Positions 6,690-14,784 of a DNA stretch of 51,025 nucleotides are shown in pieces (position 1 is the first letter of the stretch; every line of letters starts with the position of its first letter). A program made the position numbers and the translations under genes. This DNA comes from Chitinophaga pinensis (GTDB taxonomy: Bacteria; Bacteroidota; Bacteroidia; NS11-12g; UBA955). The notes under the pieces are model-generated. The model was not told the origin of the DNA. It saw only the letters and a program-made list of their open reading frames with translations, and made no database searches. Location of the stretch: the NCBI GenBank assembly GCA_945865625.1, contig CAMBFD010000008.1:1-51025 (forward strand), given 5' to 3'.

Positions 6690-9074
6690 ATGAACGAAGC
6701 TGAAACCATAGCAAACCTAATTGATCCCCATTTAAGAAGCCAAGGATGGCATTCAAATGGGAGTTTGATTAAACGTGAGTTCCCCATAACTCCAGGAAGA
6801 ATACTAGGTCAAGGCAGAAGAGGTACTCCTGAGAAAGCCGACATCGTTCTTCAATACAACAACAGAAACATCGCTGTAATCGAAGCCAAAAAGAATGACG
6901 CTTATGTCAGTGACGGCAGAGATCAAGCCATCAGATATGCCAAAAGGCTTAACCTACGCTACACCTATAGCACCAATGGTGTTGAATACTACCAAATAGA
7001 CCTCCTTACACAGGAGGAAACTACAATTGACACATTCCCGACTCCAGAGGAGTTGTGGGAAATGACTTTTGCTACTGCCAATGCAACTGAGCAAGAGTTA
7101 ACTGCCAAAGAGCTTCTTGATAAATTAGTATCAATTGGATTCGAAGAGCGTGGAGGAACATGGAAGCTTAGATACTACCAAGAAAACGCCATTACAAGGG
7201 TGTTAGAAGCCATAGCAAACAATCAGAAGCGGATTCTACTCACACTGGCAACAGGTACAGGAAAAACAGCCATTGCGTTTCAGATTGCATGGAAACTATT
7301 CCAAGGCAAATGGAGCTTATCAAACAATCAACGTAGACCAAGAATCTTATTTCTTGCTGATAGAAATATATTGGCTGATCAAGCCTTCAATGCATTCTCA
7401 TCCTTCGATGAAGACGCACTCGTAAGGATCAAACCTGCTGACATTCGCAAGAAGGGCCAAGTACCCAAGAATGGAAGTGTATTCTTTACCATCTTCCAAA
7501 CGTTTTTAAGTGGTGATAATGAAACTCCATACTTTGGTGAGTATCCACAGGACTTCTTTGACTTCATTATCATTGACGAGTGTCACAGAGGTGGTGCTAA
7601 CGATGAAAGTAACTGGAGAGCCATTATGGACTATTTTAGTCCTGCTGTCCAACTAGGACTTACTGCTACCCCTAAAAGAGATCAAAACGTTGATACCTAC
7701 AAGTACTTCGGTGAGCCTGTATATATTTACTCGCTTAAAGACGGTATCAATGATGGATTCTTGACTCCTTTCAAGGTTAAACAAATCTCTACAACAGCTG
7801 ATACCTACACCTTCACCCCAGACGATGTTGTAGAGCAAGGAGAAATAGAAGAAGGTCGAGAATACACCAGAGATGAGATGAATCGAATGATTCAAATCAA
7901 AGAACGTGAGGAATACTTGGTCAAGGTATTCATGGAGCAAATTAATCAGAACGAGAAGACCTTGGTCTTTTGTGCTACCCAGTATCACGCTGCCATGGTT
8001 AGGGACTTCATCAACAAGCACGCTAAAGTTAAAAACTTAAACTACTGCCAACGTGTAACTGCCAATGACGGTGATACGGGAGAAGGTTATCTGAGGGAGT
8101 TTCAGGACAACGAGAAAACGCTTCCTACTATACTAACTACTTCACAGAAGTTAAGTACGGGTGTAGATGCTCCAGAAGTGCGCAATATCATTCTAATGAG
8201 ACGAGTGAACTCGATGATTGAGTTCAAGCAGATTATTGGTCGTGGTACTCGTTTATTTGAAGGTAAGGATTACTTTACCATATACGACTACTACGAAGCC
8301 TACAAGCTATTCAGTGACCCTGACTGGGATGGTGAACCTATTGATCCAGAAGTAAAAGAGCCAGTAACACCTCCACAACCGTGTAATTCGTGCGGTCAGA
8401 GACCTTGTGTATGTTCAGTTGATGATCCAGGAGAACCTTGTGAAGTTTGTGGATACACAAAATGCAGATGTAACGCTAAATCAAGGATTATGATTAAAGT
8501 CCGCTTAGCGGATGGCAAGGTAAGGCAGTTACAAAACATGGTGCATACCACGTTCTGGAGTCCTGATGGCAGTCAGATTAGTGCAAAAGAGTTTCTCGAG
8601 TCCTTGTTTGGACAATTGCCATCTCTATTTAAGAACGAAGATGAACTAAGGACCATATGGAGTGCACCTGATACCCGTAAGAAACTTTTGTTACAACTAG
8701 AAGAACGGGGATTTGCTAAACCACAGTTACAAGAGTTTCAAAAGGTTCTTAACGCAGAGAACAGTGATTTGTATGATGTGCTTGCTTACATCGCTTTTGA
8801 GTCTCAAATGATCGACAGGGGAATTAGAGCGGAGTATGCCAGAGAGACGATTACAGGGCTTACAGACAAGCAACAGGAGTTTATCAACTTCGTTCTTGGT
8901 CAGTACGTCAAAGAGGGCGTAGAAGAGTTGGATATGGACAAATTAACCGAGTTGCTCGAGTTAAAGTACATGCAGATAGCAGACGCCAAAAAGGAATTAG
9001 GATCTATTGCAAACATCAGGGATTCGTTTGTGAGCTTCCAACCGATGTTATACAAAAAGGCTATAGCGATATAG
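6690..9074 (+). CDS. hsdR: Type I restriction-modification system, restriction (motor and nuclease) subunit, EcoEI-like
   Basis: Cleaves unmodified DNA after ATP-driven translocation. The 794 residues start with a PD-(D/E)xK nuclease region (ADIVL..., IAVIEAKK, about 50-68). A superfamily 2 helicase core follows, with Walker A TGTGKT at 188-193, DECH at 296-299 and a motif VI region QIIGRGTR near 512-520. A cysteine-rich pair of CxxC-type knuckles (about 567-595: CNSCGQRPCVC and CEVCGYTKCRC) precedes the EcoEI-type C-terminal domain. The gene is intact, two bases after the HARE-HTH/GIY-YIG gene. The restriction operon therefore seems complete. Confidence 0.95.
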   Translation: MNEAETIANLIDPHLRSQGWHSNGSLIKREFPITPGRILGQGRRGTPEKADIVLQYNNRNIAVIEAKKNDAYVSDGRDQAIRYAKRLNLRYTYSTNGVEYYQIDLLTQEETTIDTFPTPEELWEMTFATANATEQELTAKELLDKLVSIGFEERGGTWKLRYYQENAITRVLEAIANNQKRILLTLATGTGKTAIAFQIAWKLFQGKWSLSNNQRRPRILFLADRNILADQAFNAFSSFDEDALVRIKPADIRKKGQVPKNGSVFFTIFQTFLSGDNETPYFGEYPQDFFDFIIIDECHRGGANDESNWRAIMDYFSPAVQLGLTATPKRDQNVDTYKYFGEPVYIYSLKDGINDGFLTPFKVKQISTTADTYTFTPDDVVEQGEIEEGREYTRDEMNRMIQIKEREEYLVKVFMEQINQNEKTLVFCATQYHAAMVRDFINKHAKVKNLNYCQRVTANDGDTGEGYLREFQDNEKTLPTILTTSQKLSTGVDAPEVRNIILMRRVNSMIEFKQIIGRGTRLFEGKDYFTIYDYYEAYKLFSDPDWDGEPIDPEVKEPVTPPQPCNSCGQRPCVCSVDDPGEPCEVCGYTKCRCNAKSRIMIKVRLADGKVRQLQNMVHTTFWSPDGSQISAKEFLESLFGQLPSLFKNEDELRTIWSAPDTRKKLLLQLEERGFAKPQLQEFQKVLNAENSDLYDVLAYIAFESQMIDRGIRAEYARETITGLTDKQQEFINFVLGQYVKEGVEELDMDKLTELLELKYMQIADAKKELGSIANIRDSFVSFQPMLYKKAIAI

Positions 9075-9092
9075 GCTTAATAACTAAATTGA

Positions 9093-9449
9093 ATGAAAAA
9101 TCTCTCAAAATCAAAATGGCGTGGACAAAATGGGAAATTCACAAAATGTAAAAATTGTGGTAAAGGTTTTACGGTAATTGCCTATAATAAACATCGGTTA
9201 AATTGTGGCTTAAATGTAACAACCTCAACAGAGAGCACGAGTTTAGCTACAACACTGCACAAGACAATGAAAAACAGGTCGAAATTTAGAGGTTCAATAA
9301 ATCAGGTGCACCCTTCAAAAGGAAAGAAACGTAGCGAAGTAATAGCAGAACTAAAACGAGGCAAGTTGAATGGTCCTTATACAAAAGAAGATGAAAAAGA
9401 ACTTAATCGTATTGTAGGCAGCCGTAATGCTGGTTTTGTTAGGAAATGA
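9093..9449 (+). CDS. Small C2HC zinc-finger-like protein downstream of hsdR
   Basis: 118 residues, not assigned to a named family. Near the N terminus CKNCGKGFTVIAYNKHRLNC gives a C-x2-C-x11-H-x4-C pattern typical of a zinc knuckle. The rest is basic and polar, with RSEVIAELKRGKLNGPYTKED in the C-terminal part, which recalls short DNA-binding tails. It begins 18 bases after the hsdR stop on the same strand and is probably in the restriction operon. It overlaps the next small gene by four bases. Function is unknown; nucleic-acid binding is inferred. Confidence 0.65.
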   Translation: MKNLSKSKWRGQNGKFTKCKNCGKGFTVIAYNKHRLNCGLNVTTSTESTSLATTLHKTMKNRSKFRGSINQVHPSKGKKRSEVIAELKRGKLNGPYTKEDEKELNRIVGSRNAGFVRK

Positions 9450-9571
9450 AAATCAAAACCACATCTAATGATTATTATATAATACTCCCTGAATCCTGGA
9501 CTGAAACCAAGAGCAACAAATTGGTATTTTGGTTTAAGAACTGGGGGGCTATTATAGATAAAGCGTATTAA
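9446..9571 (+). CDS. Small protein of 41 residues, translationally coupled to the zinc-finger gene
   Basis: The start codon overlaps the stop of the preceding gene as ATGA (9446-9449), and the frame runs to TAA at 9569-9571. The peptide begins MKIKTTSNDYYII and is rich in aromatic residues (WTET, FWFKNWG). The overlap matches the gene-gene overlaps elsewhere in this operon, which is the main support for it being real. No family is recognised; a toxin-antitoxin-like pair with the upstream gene is conceivable but unproven. Confidence 0.5.
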   Translation: MKIKTTSNDYYIILPESWTETKSNKLVFWFKNWGAIIDKAY

Positions 9572-9589
9572 GTGCAGTGTATTTTTTTT

Positions 9590-10492
9590 CTAATCGTAGT
9601 ACTCATATTGCCAAACGTCATATTTTTTTCGACATTCTGATACGAATTGGCTGCATTCTATTTTGTTGCCTAGATAATCATATTTATAGATGTTTTTCGA
9701 GACCAAACTACCATCTGGGCCATACTGATGTGTTTCTACTAAACTACCCATATCGTTATATTTATACGAATCTGTGAATTTAATTGTATTGTCTTCATTG
9801 AAAACAATGAGTTCAATTAGATTCCCCTGAACATCATATTTAAAAGTACTGCTCAATTTACCGTTATAGTAGAAATATGCAAATTCAATGGACTTATCTT
9901 TATATAGATAGATATTTTTACTCGAACAAACTCCTTTAGCATCGTATTCGCAACTTTCAAGTTCATTATTGTTAATGTCGTATTTGTAAGTGGAATGACT
10001 TCTTTTTCTACCATCAGAATTGTAACGGGTTTGTTCAATTATTTTATCACTATCATTATAGGTGTTAACACAAGTAAACTGTATTTCTAAAATATTGGCA
10101 GCATTAGAATTGGAATTTCTAAATTCAACAATATGGCCCTTATTGTCAAATTTGCCAGTCTTACGATGTAATAACTTGCCATCTGCGTTGAACTTTTTCC
10201 GTTCAATTATTTTATCGCTGGTATCGTATATGTAAATTTTGCGACTTTGCAATATGTCATTTTTATTATAGAAATACTCTTCAATCAGATTGCCTGTGTT
10301 GTCGAAATTATTAGTCATACGCCTTAATAACATGCCATCTACGTCAAAATTTGATTCCGTGTAAGATTTCACTTTTCCTTTTAACTTTCCAAATTCCCAA
10401 GCATTTCGAAAATATTCAGGTTGAGCATTTTGAGAATACACCGTGCTCACCACGGTGAAAATTGATAAAATTAATAATTTTATTTTTTTCAT
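9590..10492 (-). CDS. Secreted YD-repeat-like protein
   Basis: About 300 residues. The start is taken at the ATG whose product begins MKKIKLLILSIFTVV, a clear signal peptide ending near YSQ; an ATG 18 bases upstream adds six residues that fit less well. The mature part is a series of about ten repeats of the form YKYDxxGNxIExxxYxxDG, related to the YD/RHS-type repeats that form beta-sheet shells. There is no toxin domain at the end, so this is not a full RHS toxin. It is convergent with the restriction operon and is likely surface or periplasmic cargo of the element. Function is unknown. Confidence 0.7.
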   Translation of the reverse strand: MKKIKLLILSIFTVVSTVYSQNAQPEYFRNAWEFGKLKGKVKSYTESNFDVDGMLLRRMTNNFDNTGNLIEEYFYNKNDILQSRKIYIYDTSDKIIERKKFNADGKLLHRKTGKFDNKGHIVEFRNSNSNAANILEIQFTCVNTYNDSDKIIEQTRYNSDGRKRSHSTYKYDINNNELESCEYDAKGVCSSKNIYLYKDKSIEFAYFYYNGKLSSTFKYDVQGNLIELIVFNEDNTIKFTDSYKYNDMGSLVETHQYGPDGSLVSKNIYKYDYLGNKIECSQFVSECRKKYDVWQYEYYD

Positions 10493-10660
10493 GATTGATG
10501 GGTATGACAAATGATTTTAAATTTAATTATCATTAATTTTAAATCGCCATAAAAAAACAATTAAATCTCCAAATTATAGAAGTTTGACACTTAGATGGAA
10601 TATGACTTAATGAAATAAATCACCAAAAAAAATAGAGTATCTGATGAATTCTATCTTTAT

Positions 10661-10897
10661 TTAGTTGCGACATTTTAGTCTCGCATTATTTAGTCCATCA
10701 TATTTTTCAGCACATCTCTGAAGCTTTACTTTCTGAGACGGTGTCGTATTTAAAAGCCATAATCCACCATTATATACTCCAACTTTTTCTGCAAGTTTTG
10801 AACAATCACAAGCAGAAGGCCCACAAGCGCTAAGTATTGTTGATATTGTTAACAATAAGAAAATACCTTTTAGTTTAGTTGTTGTTTTTACACCCAT
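10661..10897 (-). CDS. Small lipoprotein
   Basis: 78 residues with a lipoprotein signal: a basic start, a hydrophobic stretch and the lipobox LSAC with Cys25. The mature part is short and Cys-rich (CDCSKL..., QRCAEKY, LKCRN). A promoter box TATCTTTG lies four bases before the start codon (10902-10909 on this strand), which supports the start. No family is recognised. It sits in the cargo part of the element. Confidence 0.65.
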   Translation of the reverse strand: MGVKTTTKLKGIFLLLTISTILSACGPSACDCSKLAEKVGVYNGGLWLLNTTPSQKVKLQRCAEKYDGLNNARLKCRN

Positions 10898-10901
10898 ATT
10901 T

Positions 10902-10909
10902 CAAAGATA
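10902..10909 (-). promoter_or_regulatory. TATCTTTG -7 promoter box, four bases from the start codon
   Basis: Exact match to the Bacteroidota -7 consensus TAnnTTTG on the minus strand. Only four bases separate it from the lipoprotein ATG, implying a nearly leaderless transcript. The identical arrangement precedes the nitroreductase gene (19114-19121). Confidence 0.5.
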
Positions 10910-11009
10910 AAAAATTTTTGCACTTATTGTTTGAACTCATGAACTAAAATATTAAATTCGTATCTGTCGGAATAGTATACCAAACACTAACTAAATAAAA
11001 TATTACAAA

Positions 11010-12182
11010 ATGAATTTCTTTTACAAAGTTTTATTTTTAGGTTTGTTTATTTTTTTAAATTTTGCCAAATGTGCAAATGATGGTTTAGAAACTGTTAAGA
11101 TAGGGAATCAAGAATGGTTGACAGAAGATTTAAAAACGTCAAAATATAATAATGGAGATCCTATTTTTGAAGCAAAATTGCCAGAGGAATGGGAGCAATA
11201 CGGCAAAAATCAAACAGGGTGTTTTAGAATACTTCATAATGGTACATTCATATATAACGGATTTGCAATAGCAGATTCACGAGGTATTTTACCTGAAGGG
11301 TTTGCTTTACCCGAATACGATGACTTTCAAGAACTACTTGAAAATCTTGGCGGAGTTGGCGATTGTGGTGTCCCCGCAGAAAAATCAATGGCAGTATACA
11401 CCTATCATTGTACCCAATTTGATGAAAAACTTGGGGGATTGATGGAAGTTGAAATTAAGGGGAATAACAATTCTGCGTTTAATGCCAAAGAAGGGGGATT
11501 CGTTTATAATCATGGTGCCATCGGTAACGAAGGGCCGTGTTCCTTTTGGTGGACATCAACATTAGAAGGAACAGATTTAGTTTCCTTAGGAATCGGATAT
11601 TGTTCGAATGACATAGGTGGTAAGACCATATGTGAGAAATCATTTGGTTTTGCAGTAAGAGGTTTGAAGAAAACAAAAAATACGATTCAAAATCAACGAC
11701 TTAAACTAAATCAATCTGTTATTCATAAATCTCCAAACACTGAGTCAATTGAACTTATTAATTCCATCATCAGAATTACTGGTAAAGATTTTAATCGTGG
11801 AACTAGTGTCACTGGCCTGGTTAAAGGCGAGTCTGTAATGGCAATTATACCAAACAATACTACAGTGAATGTAGTAGTAAAATATCGTTATTTTGTGTCA
11901 TCGGGAATTGAAGAAGCCCAAGAAGAAGGTACACTGCAGAATTTCAAAATAACAACAGATGGTCCGAATAATACTAAAACAATCTCTGCAGAATGGAATA
12001 ATTTAGATGCATATGCGGGAGATGGTACATTTACATTCAGGCTCTACAGCGAGGATGAACCTCAAACTATTATTGCACAAATCGATTCAAAAAATGGTAG
12101 CAATTGGCGCCATAGTGCTTGGATTGAACTTTCAAATGATAGCTACAAAAAGATCCTTGAATTCATATCTGTTGAAAAATAA
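11010..12182 (+). CDS. Secreted protein with a Fibrobacter-type major paralogous (FISUMP) domain
   Basis: 390 residues with an N-terminal signal peptide (hydrophobic about 5-18). Residues about 26-220 fit the FISUMP family: VKIGNQEWLTEDLKTSKYNNGD at the start, then PEGFALPEYDDFQELL, a WWTST block and FGFAVRGLKK at its end. The remaining 170 residues are a beta-rich region with no domain I can name. FISUMP proteins are exported in Bacteroidota and Fibrobacteres and their molecular role is unclear. It lies in the element's cargo region, divergent from the small lipoprotein. Confidence 0.75.
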   Translation: MNFFYKVLFLGLFIFLNFAKCANDGLETVKIGNQEWLTEDLKTSKYNNGDPIFEAKLPEEWEQYGKNQTGCFRILHNGTFIYNGFAIADSRGILPEGFALPEYDDFQELLENLGGVGDCGVPAEKSMAVYTYHCTQFDEKLGGLMEVEIKGNNNSAFNAKEGGFVYNHGAIGNEGPCSFWWTSTLEGTDLVSLGIGYCSNDIGGKTICEKSFGFAVRGLKKTKNTIQNQRLKLNQSVIHKSPNTESIELINSIIRITGKDFNRGTSVTGLVKGESVMAIIPNNTTVNVVVKYRYFVSSGIEEAQEEGTLQNFKITTDGPNNTKTISAEWNNLDAYAGDGTFTFRLYSEDEPQTIIAQIDSKNGSNWRHSAWIELSNDSYKKILEFISVEK

Positions 12183-12282
12183 TAAATGATATTACGAAAT
12201 ATCCTTTTAGCAATCAATTTGATTTGAAAACAGCAATTTATATCTTCAACCGAAACAACAAATTCAATTAAATATCAACCCA

Positions 12283-12474
12283 ATGAGGCAAAAGAATTTA
12301 GTTCAACAAATCAGAGATGTAATAAAAAATGGACTGGTAAAAGAACCATTTAAAGCCACTGATTTCACATTTCTCAGTAAAAGTCCAAGTTTTATTTCAA
12401 AGCACGCAGTTGGAAATGGTAAATATACTGAATACTTTGTCAGAGTTGGAATAGGGACATACAAGCTAAAATGA
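12283..12474 (+). CDS. Small winged-helix-like protein
   Basis: 63 residues, basic. The end FVRVGIGTYKLK resembles the C-terminal beta-hairpin of HARE-type winged helices (compare FIRAAKGIYNIN in the GIY-YIG fusion of this element), and FKATDFTFLSKSPSFISKH could be the helix-turn-helix. A transcription or DNA-binding role is inferred only from this resemblance. It follows the FISUMP gene by 100 bases. Confidence 0.5.
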   Translation: MRQKNLVQQIRDVIKNGLVKEPFKATDFTFLSKSPSFISKHAVGNGKYTEYFVRVGIGTYKLK

Positions 12475-12561
12475 GAAATCTAGCTAATAATAGCATTTGC
12501 TGAAAATTAAAATTTAGGTCGTTAAATAATTTTAACATAGCCAAAAGGTATATATTATATT

Positions 12562-12594
12562 AAAAGAAAAACCCCACCCATTACTGAGTGGAGT
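12562..12594 (-). terminator. Terminator-like hairpin after the radC remnant
   Basis: On the minus strand ACTCCAC pairs with GTGGGGT (one G-U pair) around a 10-base loop, followed by a T-rich run. It is placed just past the stop codon of the radC remnant, so it probably served that gene. Confidence 0.5.
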
Positions 12595-12600
12595 ATCTTT

Positions 12601-12654
12601 TCAAAGCCAGCCCTTTTCCGCAAAACTCGTGTAATCACTATCCAGACCCTCTAC
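12601..12654 (-). pseudogene. Remnant of a second radC-like gene (last 17 codons)
   Basis: Read on the minus strand, the frame VEGLDSDYTSFAEKGWL followed by TGA closely matches the C terminus of the intact element radC (DDYSSFTEKGWL, 13335-13790). A stop codon in frame lies just upstream at 12655-12657 and nothing more of the gene is visible. Nucleotide similarity to the intact copy is about 80% over 39 bases by eye, so it came from a different radC, not a recent duplication. It marks an old junction where cargo was added. Confidence 0.65.
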
Positions 12655-12748
12655 TTAGCAATCAATTGCATTGTTTTGCAAAATCATTAGTTTTTACTAT
12701 AATTGAACGTTCATAACGCATTGTATAGCATAACACAACAAACTCAAT

Positions 12749-13258
12749 ATGAAAAAAAGTACAATTTTCCGTTTCTCTCTTCTTGCCGCAGTTTGCGGAC
12801 TCTTCTTTCTTCAGTCTTGTGAAAAAGACCCTGTAACTCCTCCTGTCGATAACTCTGCCAATGTAAAGCCTTATATTCTTGTAAATGGAGTAAAATTTGT
12901 TTGTGCAAAACCTAGCGTTTTAAGGGTTAATGGGACAGCCTTCGATTCAACGTTGACTTGGTGGGGAACAGGTTCTTCAGATACCATTATAACTATTAGC
13001 CATCAAAAAAATGAGATTAAAGTAGGTTCGTATCAGGTTGATTCAACTGGTTTTGGAGATCCTGGATTTATTACATGTGGAATGAGATGGGGTACTATGT
13101 CCTCTTCACCAAACATTAACATTGCGAAAGGTACTTATGAGTTGAAACGTGAAAATGGAAAATTTGTTTCCTATTTAAAAAATGGCGAAGGCTTTAATGG
13201 TTTAAAACATAATCAGCGTTTCTACAACATAGAATTCAAGGTTGTTTGGCCATATTGA
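12749..13258 (+). CDS. Lipoprotein of unknown function
   Basis: 169 residues with a lipoprotein signal peptide ending LQSC (Cys24), followed by a proline-rich linker and a beta-rich mature region. No family is recognised. It lies between the radC remnant and the intact radC, so it is a likely cargo gene of the element. A hairpin terminator follows at 13326-13347, about 70 bases past the stop. Confidence 0.65.
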   Translation: MKKSTIFRFSLLAAVCGLFFLQSCEKDPVTPPVDNSANVKPYILVNGVKFVCAKPSVLRVNGTAFDSTLTWWGTGSSDTIITISHQKNEIKVGSYQVDSTGFGDPGFITCGMRWGTMSSSPNINIAKGTYELKRENGKFVSYLKNGEGFNGLKHNQRFYNIEFKVVWPY

Positions 13259-13320
13259 TAGTATTTTCTTGATGCTGCTGATTGTTACTAACTCGGTGCA
13301 TCTTAATTCTTCATTCAAAT

Positions 13321-13350
13321 AAAGAGGGCTGGTATTATAACCAGCCCTTT
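13321..13350. terminator. Bidirectional hairpin shared by the lipoprotein gene and radC
   Basis: AGGGCTGGT and ACCAGCCCT-type arms (13325-13348) form a strong stem with flanking A and T runs. The right arm lies inside the last codons of radC, so the hairpin ends transcription from the plus-strand lipoprotein gene and may also stop radC. Confidence 0.65.
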
Positions 13351-13790
13351 TCTGTAAAACTGGAGTAATCATCCTTTATCCCTAGGATGAGATGGTCAAT
13401 CAATCGGATGTCCAATAGCTCGCCTGCTTCTTTGATCTTTTTCGTAAGCTTCAAATCCTCATCCGAAGCTTCTAGATTGCCACTGGGATGATTGTGTGCA
13501 ATCACGATTCCTGAAGCAAGAACTTTGAGAGCGGTTGCGAAGATGATGCGATGATCTACCACAGTAGCTGAAATGCCACCTTTGAACGCTTTTAAGCCCC
13601 CAATCACCCTGTTGGCTCTATTCATGAATAGAACGACAAATTGTTCGTTCAAACCCAAGGAATTGGGCTCAAATAGCTCTTTGAGTAGTCGGTAGGCATC
13701 AGAAGAATTTCTGATTTGCGGTAGCGGTGTTTCTTTGGGTGAGTAACCAATGGAAAGTTCACGTAGTTTGAGTAGTTGGTTTTCGTTCAT
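13335..13790 (-). CDS. RadC-like JAB (JAMM) domain protein of the element
   Basis: 151 residues, lacking the N-terminal helix-hairpin-helix half found in chromosomal RadC (about 220 residues), as is usual for element-borne copies. JAMM metal-binding residues are visible: Glu49, then HNHPSGNLEASDED with His99, His101, Ser109 and Asp112. JAB domains are metal-dependent isopeptidase or nuclease folds; the role of RadC proteins in mobile elements is not settled. It lies downstream of the DUF3871-like gene but a terminator-like hairpin separates them. Confidence 0.85.
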   Translation of the reverse strand: MNENQLLKLRELSIGYSPKETPLPQIRNSSDAYRLLKELFEPNSLGLNEQFVVLFMNRANRVIGGLKAFKGGISATVVDHRIIFATALKVLASGIVIAHNHPSGNLEASDEDLKLTKKIKEAGELLDIRLIDHLILGIKDDYSSFTEKGWL

Positions 13791-13802
13791 ACGCTAGAGA
13801 AG

Positions 13803-13832
13803 AGAAAAATCCCACAGCATAAGCCATGGGAT
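13803..13832 (-). terminator. Terminator-like hairpin between the DUF3871-like gene and radC
   Basis: On the minus strand ATCCCA and TGGGAT pair around 12 bases and are followed by TTTTT. It would end the ATPase-DUF3871 transcript before radC or attenuate read-through. Confidence 0.5.
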
Positions 13833-13860
13833 AATTCTACACTTAGGGAAACTTAAGGAA

Positions 13861-14784
13861 TCAGCAAAACGTTTGAAGCAAGGATGAAGCATTTACACCC
13901 CTGTCCAACAAACGATCGATGTAGGAGCTCTTATTTGCTCCCGTGAAGAGGTTGTAAAGCCTCCAAAGATTGATTTCACCATCAGTTCTACTGAAGTTTG
14001 GATCGTTGTAGTACCCTTCAACCACTTGATTGATTTGGGAATCCCCAAACTCGAGCTTAGGTAGTAGCGCTTTCTCCTCTTTTGGCATGTACAAGTACAT
14101 TCTGCAGCGTCCAATGAACTCAGCAAACTGTTGTTCGGTTAGATTGATGTTTTGCCAGCATTCAAATTGGTCTAATGTCGCTTGAGGTTCAAACTCCCGA
14201 ATCATTTGCTTAGTCCTTTGGGTGATTTCATCCACACTGAACACTCTGAGATCGTCAACAATCCCATCTGTCCACACACATAGGTTACAGCACACTCGGT
14301 TTTTAAACCCAATGAACAGTTTGAACTTCTCCAAGCTTTTCTTCGAATGAAGATTTTCTAGGTGGTAGCTTTTCACCCCTCCAATGGTAAGCGTGAGTTC
14401 GTCATCGCCAATCATTCTTTTAACCGAAGGTATTTCGATGGCAAACATCATTCGCTCGTAGTACAAAGTCTCTTCATGGGATTCCAGATCACTGGCTTTT
14501 TTATGACGTGCTTCAGGTATTCTTCCCTTAACAGGGTGAGAAACACGGATTACAGGATCGTTGGAATGATAGAAGGCGCTTACTCCGTCCAAAACTGCTT
14601 CAATGAACTCATGATGTGAGATAGCAGCTTCGTTGTCCTTGGCAAAAACAGGAATTGTACACCCGTAGAGCAACTCATTCATCGAAACAGGCAAAGTGTT
14701 CGCTTCAATGAATACAGGGGCTGAAATGGTCTGTAAATCGCTCTCAATAGCCAAGTCGCTAAAGGGATTGTTATGATTGTCCAT
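13861..14784 (-). CDS. DUF3871-like protein
   Basis: 307 residues, cytoplasmic, without membrane segments. From memory of the family it resembles DUF3871, an uncharacterised Bacteroidota family found beside small P-loop ATPases and radC in mobile elements; I cannot confirm this by a search. Recognisable stretches are FIGFKNRVCCNLCVWTDG and INLWRLYNLFTGANKSSYID near the C terminus. It overlaps the upstream ATPase gene by 14 bases, which implies coupled expression and probably a joint function in element maintenance or transfer. Confidence 0.6.
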   Translation of the reverse strand: MDNHNNPFSDLAIESDLQTISAPVFIEANTLPVSMNELLYGCTIPVFAKDNEAAISHHEFIEAVLDGVSAFYHSNDPVIRVSHPVKGRIPEARHKKASDLESHEETLYYERMMFAIEIPSVKRMIGDDELTLTIGGVKSYHLENLHSKKSLEKFKLFIGFKNRVCCNLCVWTDGIVDDLRVFSVDEITQRTKQMIREFEPQATLDQFECWQNINLTEQQFAEFIGRCRMYLYMPKEEKALLPKLEFGDSQINQVVEGYYNDPNFSRTDGEINLWRLYNLFTGANKSSYIDRLLDRGVNASSLLQTFC

